The notes below the pieces were generated by a model. The model saw only the letters and a list, made by a program, of their open reading frames with translations. It ran no database searches and was not told the origin of the DNA. Below, piece after piece: positions 10,233-18,557 of a stretch of DNA of 64,000 bases (position 1 is the first letter of the stretch; each line of letters opens with the position of its first letter). The DNA is taken from contig NZ_JAGIYY010000004.1 of the NCBI RefSeq assembly GCF_017813335.1, forward strand, positions 186,001 through 250,000, written 5' to 3'. The DNA comes from Tianweitania sediminis. GTDB taxonomy: Bacteria > Pseudomonadota > Alphaproteobacteria > Rhizobiales > Rhizobiaceae. The position numbers and the translations under genes were made by a program.

Positions 10233-11024
10233 TCAGGTCGCGCGGAAATAGCTCAGCCACAGGCGCAGTGTGTGCGCCTTGAGGCGGTACAGCAAGGTTG
10301 GCCAGCGCTGGCTCCAGTGGAACTTTTCGGGCTTGGTGATGGTGCTGGGCACCCCACGCTGGCGTGCCAGAGCCGGCACAATGGAGCGAACACGCACGCC
10401 CGTGATCCAGGGCGATTCCACGTAGTGGTCAACCGGCACGTGAAGCGGAAAGGCGCTGGCCATCAGGTCGCGCGCCGCGTCGCGGTCGATCAGGTAGGCT
10501 GCATTGCACGCCTGATGAGTGAGCGGACGCACGAGCGCATGTGTCGCATCGACGTTGCGCATGAAGCGCGTCAAGCCTTTGCGCTGCCACGACAGTTTCA
10601 TCAGCATCCCGGGTCGGTAGGCCTGCAGCGCGTGCTGCAGCGTTTCGGTCCAGCCCGGCTCAAACACCGCGTCGTCTTCCACAACAAGAAGGAAGCGTTC
10701 CGGGCGTTCTGCCAGAAGTGTCCACGCTGCGACATGACTGAAATAGCAGCCCAGGTCGCCGGGTGTCGCTTCGCGGCCGTTTGCCTTCTCGAAATGCTCG
10801 TGATCCACGAGATCCGCCAAAGGCTGCGGCAAGCTGTTGCCCTCGAAAGCCGTCAATCGAACAAACGGCAACGCGGTTTCCTTCAGCTGGGCGCTGACTG
10901 CATCCCAACGCTCGGGCGAGCGGTCGAGGTTGATCACGCACACCAGCACCTCGCCGACGCCGTCACGGCGCGAGCGCGACCAGTCAATGGTCGCTTTCAC
11001 TGGATGGTCCATGCGATGCAACAC
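10233..11024 (-). CDS. Glycosyltransferase family 25 (LPS biosynthesis type)
   Basis: A 263-residue GT25 glycosyltransferase, the family of LOS/LPS galactosyl- and glucosyltransferases. The N-terminal VINLDRSPERW motif, the FSHVAAW segment and the acidic VVEDDAVFEPGW motif (DxD-like, for nucleotide sugar and metal) are all present. It probably adds a sugar to a surface glycan in the cytoplasm, but donor and acceptor are unknown. The GTG start at 11024 has GGGAGG 9 nt upstream; an ATG four codons later (11012) is possible. It begins 14 bp after the FAH gene and no other glycan gene is nearby, so it looks like a stand-alone enzyme. Confidence 0.85.
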   Translation of the reverse strand: MLHRMDHPVKATIDWSRSRRDGVGEVLVCVINLDRSPERWDAVSAQLKETALPFVRLTAFEGNSLPQPLADLVDHEHFEKANGREATPGDLGCYFSHVAAWTLLAERPERFLLVVEDDAVFEPGWTETLQHALQAYRPGMLMKLSWQRKGLTRFMRNVDATHALVRPLTHQACNAAYLIDRDAARDLMASAFPLHVPVDHYVESPWITGVRVRSIVPALARQRGVPSTITKPEKFHWSQRWPTLLYRLKAHTLRLWLSYFRAT

Positions 11025-11038
11025 CCGACGCGCCTCCC

Positions 11039-11884
11039 TCAGTCGCGGGACACCACTTGCTGGCGCTGTTCGCCGAGCTTTGCCACGCCGAGACGGAGCT
11101 GGTCGCCAGCCCTCAGATAGACCGGCGGCTTCTTTCCGGCACCCACGCCGGGAGGAGTGCCGGTGGTAATCACATCGCCGGGCTCAAGCACCATGAACTC
11201 CGACAGGTAGGACACGATTTCCGCCACGGAAAAGATCATGGTGTCCGTGTTGCCGGTCTGGCTGCGCTCGCCATTGAGGTCCAGGAACATGTCGAGCGAT
11301 TGCGGGTCGCCCACTTCGTCCGCCGTTACGATCCATGGACCGAGCGGTCCGAAGGTCGGCGCGCTCTTGCCCTTGATCCATTGGCCGCCACGATCCTTCT
11401 GGTAGTCGCGCTCCGACACATCGTTGCAGATCGCGTAGCCGAGCACATGCGAAAGAGCATCGGCTTTCGACACGTAATCGCAGCGCTTTCCGATCACCAC
11501 CGCCAGTTCCACCTCATGGTCGAGCTTCAATGATCCGCGCGGCAGGAGGACATCATCGTCCGGGCCGCTCAGGCAGCTCGGCGCCTTCGAAAAGATCAAC
11601 GGCTCCTTGGGGATCTCCGCTCCTGTCTCGGCGGCGTGATCCGCGAAGTTCAGCCCGATCGCGATGAAGTGCCCAGTGCGCGACAAGGGCGCTCCGATCC
11701 GAACGCTGTCTTCAACAACGGGCAGTTCATCGAGCTTGGCCGACCGAAGCTGCTCCAGAAGGTCAAATGACACGCTTTCAGGTCCGTAATCCGCCACAAG
11801 AGCGGATACATCGCGGATCGTGCCGTCGGCATGCAGAATGCCCGGCCGTTCCTGCCCCTTGGGTCCAAATCGCAAAAGCTTCAC
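11039..11884 (-). CDS. Fumarylacetoacetate hydrolase (FAH) family protein
   Basis: A 281-residue FAH-superfamily enzyme. Its sequence pattern (IGLNFADHAAE near residue 76, metal-binding LDHEVELAVVIGKR near residue 121, GYAICNDVSERDYQ, and TTGTPPGVG near residue 242) is that of the group including 2,4-diketo-3-deoxy-rhamnonate/fuconate hydrolases and proteins often annotated as ureidoglycolate lyase. It should cleave a C-C bond next to a 2,4-dioxo acid using a divalent metal. The GTG start follows a GGAG ribosome-binding site. The SDR gene lies 33 bp upstream; an SDR plus FAH pair is what the non-phosphorylative deoxy-sugar acid pathway uses, but other genes of that pathway are absent here. 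Confidence 0.85.
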   Translation of the reverse strand: MKLLRFGPKGQERPGILHADGTIRDVSALVADYGPESVSFDLLEQLRSAKLDELPVVEDSVRIGAPLSRTGHFIAIGLNFADHAAETGAEIPKEPLIFSKAPSCLSGPDDDVLLPRGSLKLDHEVELAVVIGKRCDYVSKADALSHVLGYAICNDVSERDYQKDRGGQWIKGKSAPTFGPLGPWIVTADEVGDPQSLDMFLDLNGERSQTGNTDTMIFSVAEIVSYLSEFMVLEPGDVITTGTPPGVGAGKKPPVYLRAGDQLRLGVAKLGEQRQQVVSRD

Positions 11885-11917
11885 GCCGATCTCCGAATTG
11901 CTCGCATTGTTGTGACC

Positions 11918-12697
11918 TCAAAAAGCGGAGGGATAAAGGCCGCCATCGAGGATCAGGTTCTTGCCGGTGATGTAGCCAGCATGCGTGGAACACAGGAACG
12001 CGCATGCCTTGCCGAATTCCTCGGGGCGCCCGAGCCGTTTGGCCGGGATTTCACCACGCTGCTTTTCGTCGTAATCGGCTTCGCTCATCCCCGCCTTTTC
12101 GGCGGCGAACCGGCTTGTGCTGCGAATACGGTCCGTGTCGAACTTGCCCGGAAGAATGGAGTTGATCGTCACGTTGCGCCCCGCAATGGTCCGGCTCACA
12201 CCGGCCAGAAAGGACGTGAGGCCGGCGCGCGCGCCCGACGAAAGATCGAGGCCGGCCAGCGGCAGATAAACGGACAGCGATGTGATATTGACGATCCGGC
12301 CGAAGCCGCGCTCGGCCATGCCGTCGACCACCGCCTGGATCAGTTCGAGCGGGGTCACGAAATTCTGCGTCACGCCTTCCAGAAGGGCCGCACGGTCCAA
12401 CTGGCGGAAATCACGCGATGGCGGACCCCCATTGTTGTTGACGAGAATGTCCGGCTGCGGACAAGCGGCAAGCAGCGCTTTTTGCCCTACCGGGGTCGAG
12501 ACGTCGGCCACGACTTCAACGACTTCAACCCCATAGGTGGTGCGGATCTCGGCAGCCGTAGCTGAAAGCGTTTCGGTGTTGCGGCCGTTGATCACGAGGT
12601 TGACGCCTTCTTCGGCCAGCGCCATCGCGCAAGCGCGTCCAAGCCCTCTGCTCGAGGCGCAGACGATCGCCCATTTGCCCTTTAGTCCGAGATCCAT
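11918..12697 (-). CDS. Short-chain dehydrogenase/reductase with atypical active site
   Basis: A 259-residue classical-length SDR. The N-terminal nucleotide-binding motif reads ASSRGLGRACA (usual TGxxxGxG), and NNNGGP replaces the NNAG motif. The catalytic region is divergent: after ITSLSVYLPLAG, the usual YxxxK position reads SSGAR, so both the catalytic Tyr and Lys are replaced. This matches a recognised branch of FabG-like SDRs with SxxxR or NxxxR at that site, whose substrates are mostly unknown. It ends with the usual LDGGLYPSAF. It is the first gene of a minus-strand run SDR - FAH - GT25 - maeB. Confidence 0.85.
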   Translation of the reverse strand: MDLGLKGKWAIVCASSRGLGRACAMALAEEGVNLVINGRNTETLSATAAEIRTTYGVEVVEVVADVSTPVGQKALLAACPQPDILVNNNGGPPSRDFRQLDRAALLEGVTQNFVTPLELIQAVVDGMAERGFGRIVNITSLSVYLPLAGLDLSSGARAGLTSFLAGVSRTIAGRNVTINSILPGKFDTDRIRSTSRFAAEKAGMSEADYDEKQRGEIPAKRLGRPEEFGKACAFLCSTHAGYITGKNLILDGGLYPSAF

Positions 12698-12846
12698 GCT
12701 TCTTCCTGCCCGCTCTTCCGTTGGTCAGTCGCGGTTAGGGACCTGCAGGCCGGCCTTTGTCCAGCGTTTTTCGACGGCAAGGTGGATCGGGATCGTTTGT
12801 GCGGTGAGCCCATGGTAGGGGCGGGTTCCTTTCGTTGTGAACGCCG

Positions 12847-14052
12847 ATGCCGTTTTCCTCGCCCGCCCAGCCTGTTCCGCCGAAGCCGCCCCGATTCGAG
12901 ATGCGGATGTCTGCGCTTTATGCCGTGGCCTTCCTGGCGATGGGGATCCACATCCCGTTTTTTCCGCTTTGGCTGCGGCACGTCGATTTCTCGCCCGAAC
13001 AGATAGGCCTCATCCTTGCCATTCCGATGATCGTGCGAATCATTTCCGTGCCCGTCCTGACCGGCTTGGGAGACAAAGCGCGTGACCGGGCCGATGTCCT
13101 GTTCTTGTCAGCGGTGGCCGCCTTCTTCGCCTCGCTTGGCTACTTCTTTACCCCCGATTATTGGCTGGTGTTGGCCATCTCGGTCCTGATCGCAGCCTTT
13201 TGGACGCCGCACGTGCCCTTGATCGACAGCATCGCGCAGTCCGGCGTCCGTCGCTTTGCGACCGATTACACCCGGCTGCGCATCTGGGGTTCGATCGCTT
13301 TCGTGGTGATCAACCTCGCGGGCGGCGCAGTCCTCGGCGTCTTCGGCGCCGGCGCAGTGCCGGCTTTGTTTGCCGCCTCTTTGAGCCTGATGGTCGTGAC
13401 CGCGCTCCTTGCGCCACGGCTTGGCAAGCCGCGCATCTCCTCGCCGCTCGGCGGGGGCTTTCTGAAGGGTGGAAGTGCGTTGTGGAGCAGGCCTTTCCTG
13501 CTCCTGGCCGGCGCTTGCGGGCTCATCATGGGCAGCCACGGCTTCCTGTATGCGTTCGGATCAATCTACTGGTTGTCGCTTGGAATTGACGACGCAACGA
13601 TTGGCATTCTTTGGGCCTGGGGTGTGGTGGCGGAAGTCGCGCTCTTTGCGGTCTTTACAAGAAGCCTGGGCTTCCTGAACTCCAAACAGGTGATCATACT
13701 CGGCGGCAGCCTTGCCGTACTGCGCTGGGCCTTGTTTCCGTTGATCTGGCCCTTGGGAGGAGGCTTGCCCGGCTTCTTCTTTCTCCAAACGCTCCATGCC
13801 TTTTCCACCGGCCTGATGCTGATCGGCATCCAGAAGGTGATCGTTGAACTGATCGGAGAAGACCAGGCTGGCGCGGCCCAAGGCGTTGCTTATCTCAGCA
13901 ACGGAACGGCGATGGCGCTGGTCACCCTCGGCGCGGGCTACCTGTACGAAGGCTTCGGCAGCGGCGGCTACTTTGCCATGGCTGTGCTTGCGGCAACCGG
14001 AACGCTGTTCGCCCTCATGGCTCAGCCCCAAAGATCCGCTTTAGGGGGGTAA
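12847..14052 (+). CDS. MFS transporter of the MFS_1_like / HcaT type
   Basis: A 401-residue major facilitator with about 12 predicted membrane helices. The sequence resembles the 3-phenylpropionate transporter HcaT/MFS_1-like family: a short first helix followed by FPLWLRHVDFSPEQIG, the GDKARDRADVLF loop between helices 2 and 3, and YTRLRIWGSIAFV near residue 140. The substrate is unknown. The ATG at 12847 is used; an alternative ATG at 12901 starts nearer the first helix and cannot be excluded. The last 31 bp overlap the convergent dipeptide epimerase gene. The 149 bp upstream, shared with the divergent SDR gene, hold no feature that I recognise. Confidence 0.83.
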   Translation: MPFSSPAQPVPPKPPRFEMRMSALYAVAFLAMGIHIPFFPLWLRHVDFSPEQIGLILAIPMIVRIISVPVLTGLGDKARDRADVLFLSAVAAFFASLGYFFTPDYWLVLAISVLIAAFWTPHVPLIDSIAQSGVRRFATDYTRLRIWGSIAFVVINLAGGAVLGVFGAGAVPALFAASLSLMVVTALLAPRLGKPRISSPLGGGFLKGGSALWSRPFLLLAGACGLIMGSHGFLYAFGSIYWLSLGIDDATIGILWAWGVVAEVALFAVFTRSLGFLNSKQVIILGGSLAVLRWALFPLIWPLGGGLPGFFFLQTLHAFSTGLMLIGIQKVIVELIGEDQAGAAQGVAYLSNGTAMALVTLGAGYLYEGFGSGGYFAMAVLAATGTLFALMAQPQRSALGG

Positions 14053-15005
14053 AGCATCGATCCATCGTAGCGCAGCGCCGGGTCCCGGTCGCGCGCCAGA
14101 AGCAAAGGGCCGTCCAGATCCACGAAGGCTGCGCCTTGGGCAACAAGGGTCGCGGGCGCCATTCCAAGCGAGGTTCCGACCATGCAGCCAACCATGATGC
14201 CCAGCCCCGCAGCTTCCGCGTCGCGGCGCAGGCGGAGGGCAGCCGTCAGACCCCCGGTCTTGTCCAGCTTGATGTTGATAACGTCGTAGCGGTCGCGCAG
14301 CATGGCGAGATCATCCACGCCATGAGCGCTTTCATCGGCGCAAACCGGCACCGGTCGCGCAATTTGTGAAAGCAGGAGATCGTCACCGGCAGGCAGCGGC
14401 TGTTCAATCATCGCGATGCCGAGCCGCGCCGCTTCCGCCAGGTTGGGTTCCAGTGTTGCGGCGGTCCAGCCTTCGTTGGCATCCAGGATGATCCGGCTTC
14501 GGGGTGCCGCTTGGGCAACGGCACGCATGCGCTCCACATCGTCGGGGGTGCCGACCTTGACCTTGAGGAGCGGTCGCCACGCGTTTTCCCGTGCCGCTGC
14601 TGCCATGGCATCGGCTGTTGCGAGCGACAACGTGAAGGCCGTCTCAATCGGGGCGAGTTCGCCCAAGCCTGCAAGCTCGGAAGCACGCTTGCCCGCGAGC
14701 TTGCATTCGAGGTCCCAAAGCGCGCAATCCAAGGCGTTGCGTGCGGCTCCCGCCGGCATGAGCGCGAGCAACGCCTCGCGTCCTGCGCCTTCTTCGATCG
14801 CAGTTCGGGCAGCTTCGATTTCCGCACGCACGCTGGCGACGGTTTCGCCGTAGCGGCGATATGGCACGCATTCGCCCCAGCCGACCGCGCTACCTTCGCT
14901 CAACCGACAAACGACGACTTCCGCTTCCGTTTTGGATCCGCGAGCAATCGTGAAGGTGCCAGCGATTGGAAAAAGTTCCGTGGCAACAGAGAGTTCGCGC
15001 CGCAT
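14022..15005 (-). CDS. Dipeptide epimerase (L-Ala-D/L-Glu epimerase family)
   Basis: A 327-residue enolase-superfamily enzyme of the muconate-lactonizing subgroup. The catalytic and metal residues are readable in order: KVKVG (catalytic Lys), ILDANEGW (Asp), MIEQPLP (Glu), CADES (Asp), INIKLDKTGG (second catalytic Lys), then VDLDGPLLL, the DxD motif that marks dipeptide epimerases. It probably epimerises L-Ala-D-Glu from recycled murein peptides. The same frame stays open for another 170 codons upstream, but that part is antisense to the permease gene. The ATG at 15005 (MRRELSVATELFPI) gives the normal family length; ATGs at 15038 and 15047 are alternatives. Confidence 0.88.
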   Translation of the reverse strand: MRRELSVATELFPIAGTFTIARGSKTEAEVVVCRLSEGSAVGWGECVPYRRYGETVASVRAEIEAARTAIEEGAGREALLALMPAGAARNALDCALWDLECKLAGKRASELAGLGELAPIETAFTLSLATADAMAAAARENAWRPLLKVKVGTPDDVERMRAVAQAAPRSRIILDANEGWTAATLEPNLAEAARLGIAMIEQPLPAGDDLLLSQIARPVPVCADESAHGVDDLAMLRDRYDVINIKLDKTGGLTAALRLRRDAEAAGLGIMVGCMVGTSLGMAPATLVAQGAAFVDLDGPLLLARDRDPALRYDGSMLYPPKADLWG

Positions 15006-15071
15006 CAAACAACTCGTGAGTGTTGCCGCCAGCACCATGACAGCCATGCTGCGGCGGGCTAAGAAGACCTG

Positions 15072-16250
15072 ATGTTGACCAAAGTCGAAGACGACGCAAG
15101 CGCCGAAGTGCTGAACGAGCGCGTGGCCTACCTTTCCGTGTCGGAAGAGGGCGACGCGCTGCATTGCGCGTTTTCGGGAACCTGGACCACGGTGACCGTT
15201 GCCCATGTCGACGAGCAGATGCGCGACCTGGAAGGATTGGCTGGCAAGCGCACGGTGCGGCTTGATCTCGGCGCGATCTCGGCGCTTGACACCGCCGGCG
15301 CCTGGTTGATCAAGCGGTTGGCACAGCGCCAGGCCGATGCCGGCGCAGACGTGGATTTCGTCCACGCTTCTGAAAATGCCGCCATCCTGCTTGATGCAGT
15401 GGACGAGATGGCGAAGCTTGAAGTGCCCGCTGCCAAGCCGTTCAAGTTCGATCCGCTCGCCCCGTTTGAAAAGGTCGGGAAGGGCGTCGTTTCGCTCGGC
15501 CACGATTTCGTTGCGGGCATGCACATCCTTGGATCAACCATCCAGGGCGCGCAGATGAAGCTCGGGCGCGGCCACGCGATCAACCCTGCCGCAATCGCTT
15601 CCCAGATCGACAAGATGGGCGTCGGCGCGATTCCTGTGGTCGTGTTGATGGCCGCGATCGTGGGCGCCATCATTGCGCAGCAGGGCGCCTTTCAGCTCCG
15701 CTATTTCGGCGCCGAGATCTTCGTGGTCGACCTCGTCGGCATCCTGATCATGCGCGAACTCGGTGTCCTGCTCACGGCGATCATGCTGGCAGGCCGGTCG
15801 GGCAGCGCGATCACGGCCGAGATTGGCTCCATGAAGATGCGCGAGGAAATCGACGCGCTCAAGGTGATCGGCCTCAACCCGGTTGGTGTCCTTGTGTTTC
15901 CGCGCCTGGTGGCGCTGGTGATCGCGCTGCCGTGCCTCACCATCATCGCGAATTTCGCGGCGCTTGGTGGCGCCATGTTCGTTGCGTGGAGCTATTCCGG
16001 CATTCCGCCGCAGGCCTTCGTGGATCGATTGCGCGATTCCATCGACCTCTCTTCCATTCTCGCCGGTCTGATCAAGGCGCCGTTCATGGCGATCATCATC
16101 GGCATCATCGGCTCGGTAGAAGGCATGAAGGTCGGCGGCAGCGCCGAGTCGCTCGGCCGTCAGGTCACCACCTCCGTGGTGAAATCCATCTTTATCGTCA
16201 TCGTCGTGGACGGGCTTTTCGCCATGTTCTACGCGGCAATCGATTTCTAG
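15072..16250 (+). CDS. MlaE-family ABC transporter permease with N-terminal STAS domain
   Basis: The inner-membrane permease of an MCE/Mla-type lipid transporter. Residues about 1-115 form a STAS (anti-sigma antagonist-like) domain, equivalent to separate MlaB in enteric bacteria, fused to an MlaE permease domain (about 130-392). The permease has the family's AAIVGAIIAQQGAFQL segment, GVLLTAIMLAGRSGSAITAEIG and EEIDALKVIGLNP. It is the first of four cotranscribed genes (permease, ATPase, MCE protein, lipoprotein). The operon probably moves phospholipid between the inner and outer membranes; direction and exact lipid are not shown by sequence. It is divergent from the epimerase gene with 66 bp between starts. 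Confidence 0.92.
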   Translation: MLTKVEDDASAEVLNERVAYLSVSEEGDALHCAFSGTWTTVTVAHVDEQMRDLEGLAGKRTVRLDLGAISALDTAGAWLIKRLAQRQADAGADVDFVHASENAAILLDAVDEMAKLEVPAAKPFKFDPLAPFEKVGKGVVSLGHDFVAGMHILGSTIQGAQMKLGRGHAINPAAIASQIDKMGVGAIPVVVLMAAIVGAIIAQQGAFQLRYFGAEIFVVDLVGILIMRELGVLLTAIMLAGRSGSAITAEIGSMKMREEIDALKVIGLNPVGVLVFPRLVALVIALPCLTIIANFAALGGAMFVAWSYSGIPPQAFVDRLRDSIDLSSILAGLIKAPFMAIIIGIIGSVEGMKVGGSAESLGRQVTTSVVKSIFIVIVVDGLFAMFYAAIDF

Positions 16251-16258
16251 AGGGCCGC

Positions 16259-17098
16259 GTGGACGCTTTTTCCTCCCCCACAACAGCAGAAAACCTGTCC
16301 CCGGGCACACGCCCAGGTGACAACCGGGAAGTCGTGCTTCAAGCGCGCGACGTCACCGTCTCGTTCGGCGAAAAGACGATCCTCGAGAACCTGTCGCTCG
16401 ATGTTTACCGCGGCGAGATTCTCGGTTTCGTTGGCGGTTCGGGCACCGGGAAATCCGTGTTGCTGCGCACGGTTCTGGGCCTGAACAAGAAGCAGCATGG
16501 CACCATCAAGCTGCTTGGTGCCGACCTTGATGAAGTCGATGAAGCGACCCGCATGACGGTGGACATGCGCACCGGCGTCCTGTTTCAGCATGGCGCCCTG
16601 TTTTCCGCGCTGACTGTCCTGGAAAACATCCAGGTTCCTATGCGGGAATATCTCGACCTGCCTCCGAAGCTGATGAATGAGCTTGCGCGGCTGAAGATCG
16701 ACCTGGTGGGCCTGCCGCAAGATGCGGCGCTTAAATACCCTTCCGAACTGTCGGGCGGCATGATCAAGCGTGCGGCACTGGCCCGTGCGCTCGCGCTCGA
16801 TCCTGACATCGTGTTTCTCGACGAGCCGACGTCCGGCCTGGATCCAATCGGCGCGGCGGATTTCGACGATCTCGTTCGAACGTTGCGCGATACGATGGGG
16901 CTCACCGTCTACATGGTGACCCATGATCTCGACAGCTTGTTTTCAGTCTGCGACCGCATCGCGGTATTAGGCAAACGGCGCGTGATGGTGGACGGCACGA
17001 TCGAAGACATGCTCAGGAGCGACGAACCCTGGGTGAAATCCTACTTCCGCGGCAAGCGGGCGCGCCAGATCGACCTCGAAGCAAGAGACGCCGAATAA
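16259..17098 (+). CDS. ABC transporter ATP-binding protein (MlaF-like)
   Basis: ATPase of the Mla-type transporter, 279 residues. Walker A is GGSGTGKSVLL, the ABC signature is LSGGMIKRAALARAL, Walker B is DIVFLDEPTSGLDP and the switch His is in MVTHD, all in canonical order. A GTG start at 16259 is chosen: AGAGGG lies 5 nt upstream, and earlier in-frame starts would lie inside the permease gene. The first 25 residues are a poorly conserved Ser/Thr/Pro-rich tail before the domain begins at VVLQARDVTVSFG. The stop codon is immediately followed by the ATG of the MCE gene, consistent with translational coupling. Confidence 0.93.
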   Translation: MDAFSSPTTAENLSPGTRPGDNREVVLQARDVTVSFGEKTILENLSLDVYRGEILGFVGGSGTGKSVLLRTVLGLNKKQHGTIKLLGADLDEVDEATRMTVDMRTGVLFQHGALFSALTVLENIQVPMREYLDLPPKLMNELARLKIDLVGLPQDAALKYPSELSGGMIKRAALARALALDPDIVFLDEPTSGLDPIGAADFDDLVRTLRDTMGLTVYMVTHDLDSLFSVCDRIAVLGKRRVMVDGTIEDMLRSDEPWVKSYFRGKRARQIDLEARDAE

Positions 17099-18472
17099 AT
17101 GGAAACCAGAGCCAACTACGTGATCGTGGGCATCTTCACGATCGCTGCGATCCTTGCGGCCTTCGGCTTCGTTTACTGGACCGCCGTCGTGGACAACCGC
17201 GGCGAAACCGCAACCCTTCGCGTGCGCATCCCCGGCTCCGCATCCGGCTTGGGGCGCGGCAGCGCGGTTTTGTTCAACGGTGTGAAGGTGGGTGACATCA
17301 CCCGCGTCTTCATCGACCGCAACAATCCGACCGACGCGATCGCCGACGCTCAGATCGACATTTCAACGCCCATCACGCAATCAACGCAGGCTGACATTGG
17401 CCTCGCTGGTCTGACCGGCCAAGCCAACATCGAGCTAAAAGGCGGCAACCTCGCCGAACCGAACCTCTTGCAGGCTGCCCTGGAGGCCGGGGAGATCGCG
17501 CAGATCACCGCCAATCCGTCTGCGGTCACCAACCTCCTGCAGACTGCCCAGCAGATCTTCCGCAGGGCCGACTCCGTTCTGGTTGAACTCGAAGGATTCG
17601 CCCGCGACTCGCGCGGTCCGCTCACGGACACGGTGCAGAACGTGCAGGTGTTTTCCGAGTCGCTGGCGCGCAATGCCGCCGGCATCGACACGTTCCTGGC
17701 GAGCGTCAGCCGCTTGTCCACCACGCTCGACGGCGCATCGCAGAAGCTCGACGGCACGCTGACCGCCGCCGAAGGTCTGTTGAACTCGATCAACCGTCAG
17801 GAAGTGCAGCAGATCGTGGAAAACATCACCGCGTTCACTTCGACCTTGCGCACTTCAACGGAACAGTTGGACGAGATCGTCGGCGGCGTGGACTCAGCCG
17901 TGGAGTCGGTCAGTTCACTTGCGCAAGGTGCCACGGGTACGGTGGACCGCATCAATCGTGTTCTGGACGGCGTCGAGCCTGAGGTGATCCGCAACACGTT
18001 GAGCAACATCGAACAGGCTGGCGTGACCGCCAACAGGGCGATCAACGACTTTGCGACGGTGGCAGACCGCATCGGCAACCGGGCTGGCGACATCGATCAG
18101 GCCATCGCGGATGCGCAGCAACTCACCCAACGCCTCAACCAGGCGTCCGTGCGCGTTGATGGCATCCTGCTCAAGGTCGATAATCTGCTTGGTTCGGGCG
18201 AAGCAACAGGCTTGATTGCAGACGCCAGCGCCACGCTCTCCTCCTTCAAGCAGGTGGCGGATCAACTGAATTCCCGCATCGGCACGATCACCGATGGGCT
18301 AGCCCGCTTCACGGATCAGGGGCTTCGCAATTTTGAAGGGCTGATCTCGGATGGTCGTCGCGCCATCGGGCGCATCGAATCGTCCGTCAGCGACCTGACG
18401 CGCAACCCGCAACGCGTGATTACCGGCGGAGACGGTGCCGTTCGGGAATACGATGGGCGGGCGCGCCGTTGA
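17099..18472 (+). CDS. MCE/MlaD-family periplasmic lipid-binding protein
   Basis: The substrate-binding MCE protein of the Mla-type system, 457 residues. A single N-terminal anchor helix (YVIVGIFTIAAILAAFGFVY) is followed by the MCE beta-barrel domain (about 40-120, including GSASGLGRGSAVLFNGVKVG and GLAGLTGQANIELKGG). A long region of about 300 residues, predicted helical, is rich in Ala, Thr, Asn and Asp. E. coli MlaD is only about 183 residues, so this form has a long C-terminal helical extension of the kind that makes needles or tunnels in other MCE proteins. That is inference from helical composition. It starts directly at the ATPase stop codon. Confidence 0.92.
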   Translation: METRANYVIVGIFTIAAILAAFGFVYWTAVVDNRGETATLRVRIPGSASGLGRGSAVLFNGVKVGDITRVFIDRNNPTDAIADAQIDISTPITQSTQADIGLAGLTGQANIELKGGNLAEPNLLQAALEAGEIAQITANPSAVTNLLQTAQQIFRRADSVLVELEGFARDSRGPLTDTVQNVQVFSESLARNAAGIDTFLASVSRLSTTLDGASQKLDGTLTAAEGLLNSINRQEVQQIVENITAFTSTLRTSTEQLDEIVGGVDSAVESVSSLAQGATGTVDRINRVLDGVEPEVIRNTLSNIEQAGVTANRAINDFATVADRIGNRAGDIDQAIADAQQLTQRLNQASVRVDGILLKVDNLLGSGEATGLIADASATLSSFKQVADQLNSRIGTITDGLARFTDQGLRNFEGLISDGRRAIGRIESSVSDLTRNPQRVITGGDGAVREYDGRARR

Positions 18473-18557
18473 CAAGCTTCAAGCACAAAGCACAAGACAC
18501 CAACTGTTCTTCCGTTCGCCGCCGCGAACGAAAGCAGGCGTAAGCGAGGTCCTTCGG

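Noticed and set aside
15006-15524. Upstream extension of the epimerase frame to a 500-residue protein
   Set aside because: The extra 173 codons are antisense to the STAS-permease gene and show no homology-like motifs; the epimerase is full length from 15005.
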